A stretch of DNA of 14,643 nt from JALJPB01 sp034111045 (GTDB lineage Bacteria > Pseudomonadota > Gammaproteobacteria > Enterobacterales > Alteromonadaceae): NCBI GenBank assembly GCA_034111045.1, contig JAWUYA010000051.1, positions 1-14,643 on the forward strand, given 5' to 3'. The position numbers and the translations under genes were made by a program. The stretch's first letter is position 1. Every line of letters starts with the position of its first letter. The notes below the pieces were generated by a model that saw nothing but the letters and a program-made list of their open reading frames with translations, did not search any database and was not told where the DNA came from. Shown one piece after another: positions 12,894-14,643 of this stretch.

Positions 12894-13688
12894 ATGGCCA
12901 AAATTACCACATCAACCTTGCTAAAAATGAAACGACAAGGTAAAAAAATATCAACGATTACTGCCTATGATGCCAGCTTTGCAAAATTATTTGATCAGGC
13001 TGGTATTCATGCCGTGTTAATTGGTGATTCTTTGGGCATGGTATTACAAGGCAAAGATGATACCTTGCCTGTTTCCATTAATGATATGGTCTATCACACT
13101 CAATGTGTAAAACGTGGTGTTGAAAACACACTTATCATCGGCGATATGCCCTTTATGAGTTACGCTACCACTGAACAAGCACTGATTAATGCCGCTAAAT
13201 TAATGCAAGCGGGTGCTAGCATGATAAAAATGGAAGGTGGTGCTTGGTTAGCTGACACTATCAAGTTGTTAGTAGAGCGTGGAATTCCCGTTTGTGCCCA
13301 TTTAGGTTTAACGCCACAGTCTGTTAATGTTTTTGGCGGTTTTAAAGTACAAGGTCGTGAAGATACCCAAGCACAACAAATGATAAAAGATGCTCAAGCA
13401 TTAGAAATCGCCGGTGCACAGTTACTAGTATTGGAATGTATTCCTGCTGGTTTAGGTAAAGCGATTACCAAAGCCGTATCTATTCCAACTATTGGCATTG
13501 GTGCGGGTAAAGATACCGATGGCCAAATTTTGGTCATGCATGATGCTTTAGGCATTTCATGCAGTTATATGCCCAAATTTTCTCGAAATTTCATTAAAGA
13601 AACCGGTGATATTAAAAAATCTATAGAACTTTATATTGATGAAGTTTCTAATGGCAATTTTCCTGGTGAAGACCACATATTTACATAA
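12894..13688 (+). CDS. panB: 3-methyl-2-oxobutanoate hydroxymethyltransferase (ketopantoate hydroxymethyltransferase)
   Basis: PanB makes ketopantoate from 2-oxoisovalerate and methylenetetrahydrofolate, the first committed step of pantothenate (vitamin B5) synthesis. Starting at ATG 12894 gives 264 aa, exactly the E. coli length. The active-site residues then fall at E. coli numbers: D45 (GDSLGM), D84 (GDMPFM), K112 and E114 (IKMEGG), and E181 (LLVLECIP). HLGLTPQSVNVFGG and PTIGIGAG also match. A longer frame begins at ATG 12858, adding 12 residues, but that ATG has no ribosome site and the extension has no family match. At 12894 the ribosome site is only a weak GAG. panC starts 21 bases after the stop; the pair forms the panBC unit and the cofactor links it to the folate gene before it. 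Confidence 0.97.
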   Translation: MAKITTSTLLKMKRQGKKISTITAYDASFAKLFDQAGIHAVLIGDSLGMVLQGKDDTLPVSINDMVYHTQCVKRGVENTLIIGDMPFMSYATTEQALINAAKLMQAGASMIKMEGGAWLADTIKLLVERGIPVCAHLGLTPQSVNVFGGFKVQGREDTQAQQMIKDAQALEIAGAQLLVLECIPAGLGKAITKAVSIPTIGIGAGKDTDGQILVMHDALGISCSYMPKFSRNFIKETGDIKKSIELYIDEVSNGNFPGEDHIFT

Positions 13689-13709
13689 AACTCTACGCTA
13701 GAGAAATAA

Positions 13710-14555
13710 ATGGACACTGTTGAAAATATTAAAGATTTAAGAGCTCAGGTGAAAAGTTGGCGTATGAAAGGCTTAACTATAGCTTTTGTACCCACCATGG
13801 GTAATTTACATGATGGCCACCTGACGTTAGTCAAAGCCGCCCACAGGTATGCTGACAAAGTTATTGTGAGCATCTTTGTTAACCCGATGCAATTTGGTTT
13901 AAGTGAAGATATAGACAATTATCCTAAAACACTTGAACAAGACAAAAACCGTCTGCGGGGTGTTGATACCGACATGCTATTTATCCCAACGTCTGAGATT
14001 ATTTATCCTAAAGGTTACACTGACAATACCTTTGTTGAGGTACCCAATATTTCAGATTTATACTGTGGTAAAAGTCGCCCTGGGCATTTTCGTGGTGTCG
14101 CTACGGTAGTCTGTAAGCTATTTAATTTAGTTCAACCTGATGTTGCCTGCTTTGGCTCAAAAGATTATCAGCAGTTACAAATCATTCAAACCATGGTCGA
14201 CGATTTATCTATGCCAGTTGACATCATACCCGTAGAAATTATTCGCGAAAAATCGGGCCTAGCAATGAGTTCACGCAATGGTTATCTAACCGATGAACAA
14301 AAAGCCGTGGCTCCTATTATTTATCAAACACTACAGTGGTTATCTGAACAAGTTAAAACCAATAAAGATTATCTTCAGCTTTGCCAGCAAGCGAGTGAAA
14401 AAATCAACCAAGCGGGATTAACTATTGACTATATTAATTTTTGCCATGCTTACACTTTAGCCCCAGCAACCATTGACGATAAAGAGTTAGTTATTTTAGC
14501 TTCAGCGTTTTGCGGTAAAGCTCGACTCATTGATAACCTGCAAATTAATTTATAG
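13710..14555 (+). CDS. panC: Pantothenate synthetase (pantoate-beta-alanine ligase)
   Basis: PanC joins pantoate and beta-alanine using ATP, through a pantoyl-adenylate, to give pantothenate. The 281-aa protein is the usual size. It has a nucleotidyltransferase Rossmann fold with the HIGH-type motif H34-D-G-H37 in VPTMGNLHDGHLTLV. The pantoate/ATP pocket segments are VNPMQFG, YCGKSRPGHFRGVATVV and FGSKDYQQL (148-156), and the KMSKS-like loop is LAMSSRNGYL (184-193). The C-terminal domain is less conserved, ending FCGKARLIDNLQ. The ATG follows a purine-rich AGAGAAATAA. The product of PanB, after reduction by PanE or IlvC (not in this window), is its substrate. Confidence 0.98.
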   Translation: MDTVENIKDLRAQVKSWRMKGLTIAFVPTMGNLHDGHLTLVKAAHRYADKVIVSIFVNPMQFGLSEDIDNYPKTLEQDKNRLRGVDTDMLFIPTSEIIYPKGYTDNTFVEVPNISDLYCGKSRPGHFRGVATVVCKLFNLVQPDVACFGSKDYQQLQIIQTMVDDLSMPVDIIPVEIIREKSGLAMSSRNGYLTDEQKAVAPIIYQTLQWLSEQVKTNKDYLQLCQQASEKINQAGLTIDYINFCHAYTLAPATIDDKELVILASAFCGKARLIDNLQINL

Positions 14556-14631
14556 ATAAGCTCAACTGACAGACCATTGCGCTATAGGTTGACTGCACAA
14601 CGATAATACTCATTACATTACCCTCTATTGC

Positions 14632-14643
14632 AGGAGAACAATA
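14632..14643 (+). promoter_or_regulatory. Ribosome-binding site of a gene starting beyond the right edge
   Basis: AGGAG at 14632-14636 with seven bases left before the window ends. This is the spacing of a start codon immediately past position 14643. The next gene cannot be named from this sequence. Confidence 0.5.

Noticed and set aside
14589..14620. TTGACT as a -35 box for the gene beyond the right edge
   Set aside because: The nearby GATAAT is only seven bases away, and nothing convincing lies at 17 bases.

Overview
The window looks like chromosomal DNA from an AT-rich marine gammaproteobacterium. The order sfsA-dksA-gluQ-pcnB-folK-panB-panC is the enterobacterial/Alteromonadales arrangement, and the proteins resemble E. 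coli counterparts at near-equal length. Alteromonadales (Colwellia/Thalassotalea-like) is my inference from AT-richness, gene order and an ECF-sigma/TonB-receptor cassette; the sequence alone does not prove it.

Layout. (1) Positions 1-1475, minus strand: an ECF sigma factor, a short FecR-like protein (cytoplasmic DUF4880 domain plus one membrane helix, no periplasmic domain) and the start of a TonB-dependent receptor that runs off the left edge. The same bipartite motif, TAGGGGAAA-N13-CGTTT, lies upstream of both the sigma gene and the receptor gene. This suggests an autoregulated sigma factor that also drives the receptor. (2) Positions 2110-3556: a complete IS4-group insertion sequence of 1423 bp with imperfect 19-bp ends, a perfect 12-bp target duplication, an intact DDE transposase and inward-facing terminator-like hairpins at both ends. 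It splits a 78-codon reading frame of unknown meaning. (3) Positions 3557-6611: a gene-poor island. It holds one unrecognised 163-aa protein, a tiny ORF with a strong ribosome site and signal peptide, a VF530-family gene with a basic tail, and remnants of a tyrosine integrase and possibly an IS3-type transposase. (4) 6612-7949, minus: pepB, with an in-frame Asn-Ala repeat. (5) 8199-14555, plus: sfsA, dksA, gluQ, pcnB, folK, panB, panC, all intact.

How the genes work together. The right half is a housekeeping block: DksA tunes RNA polymerase with ppGpp, GluQ modifies tRNA-Asp, PcnB polyadenylates RNA, FolK serves folate synthesis, and PanB and PanC make pantothenate. The best start for pcnB is a non-canonical ATT with a good ribosome site, exactly colinear with the known AUU start of E. 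coli pcnB. The left cassette probably controls uptake of a scarce nutrient. It lacks both periplasmic partners of the classical FecA-FecR signalling route, so how it senses its signal is open.
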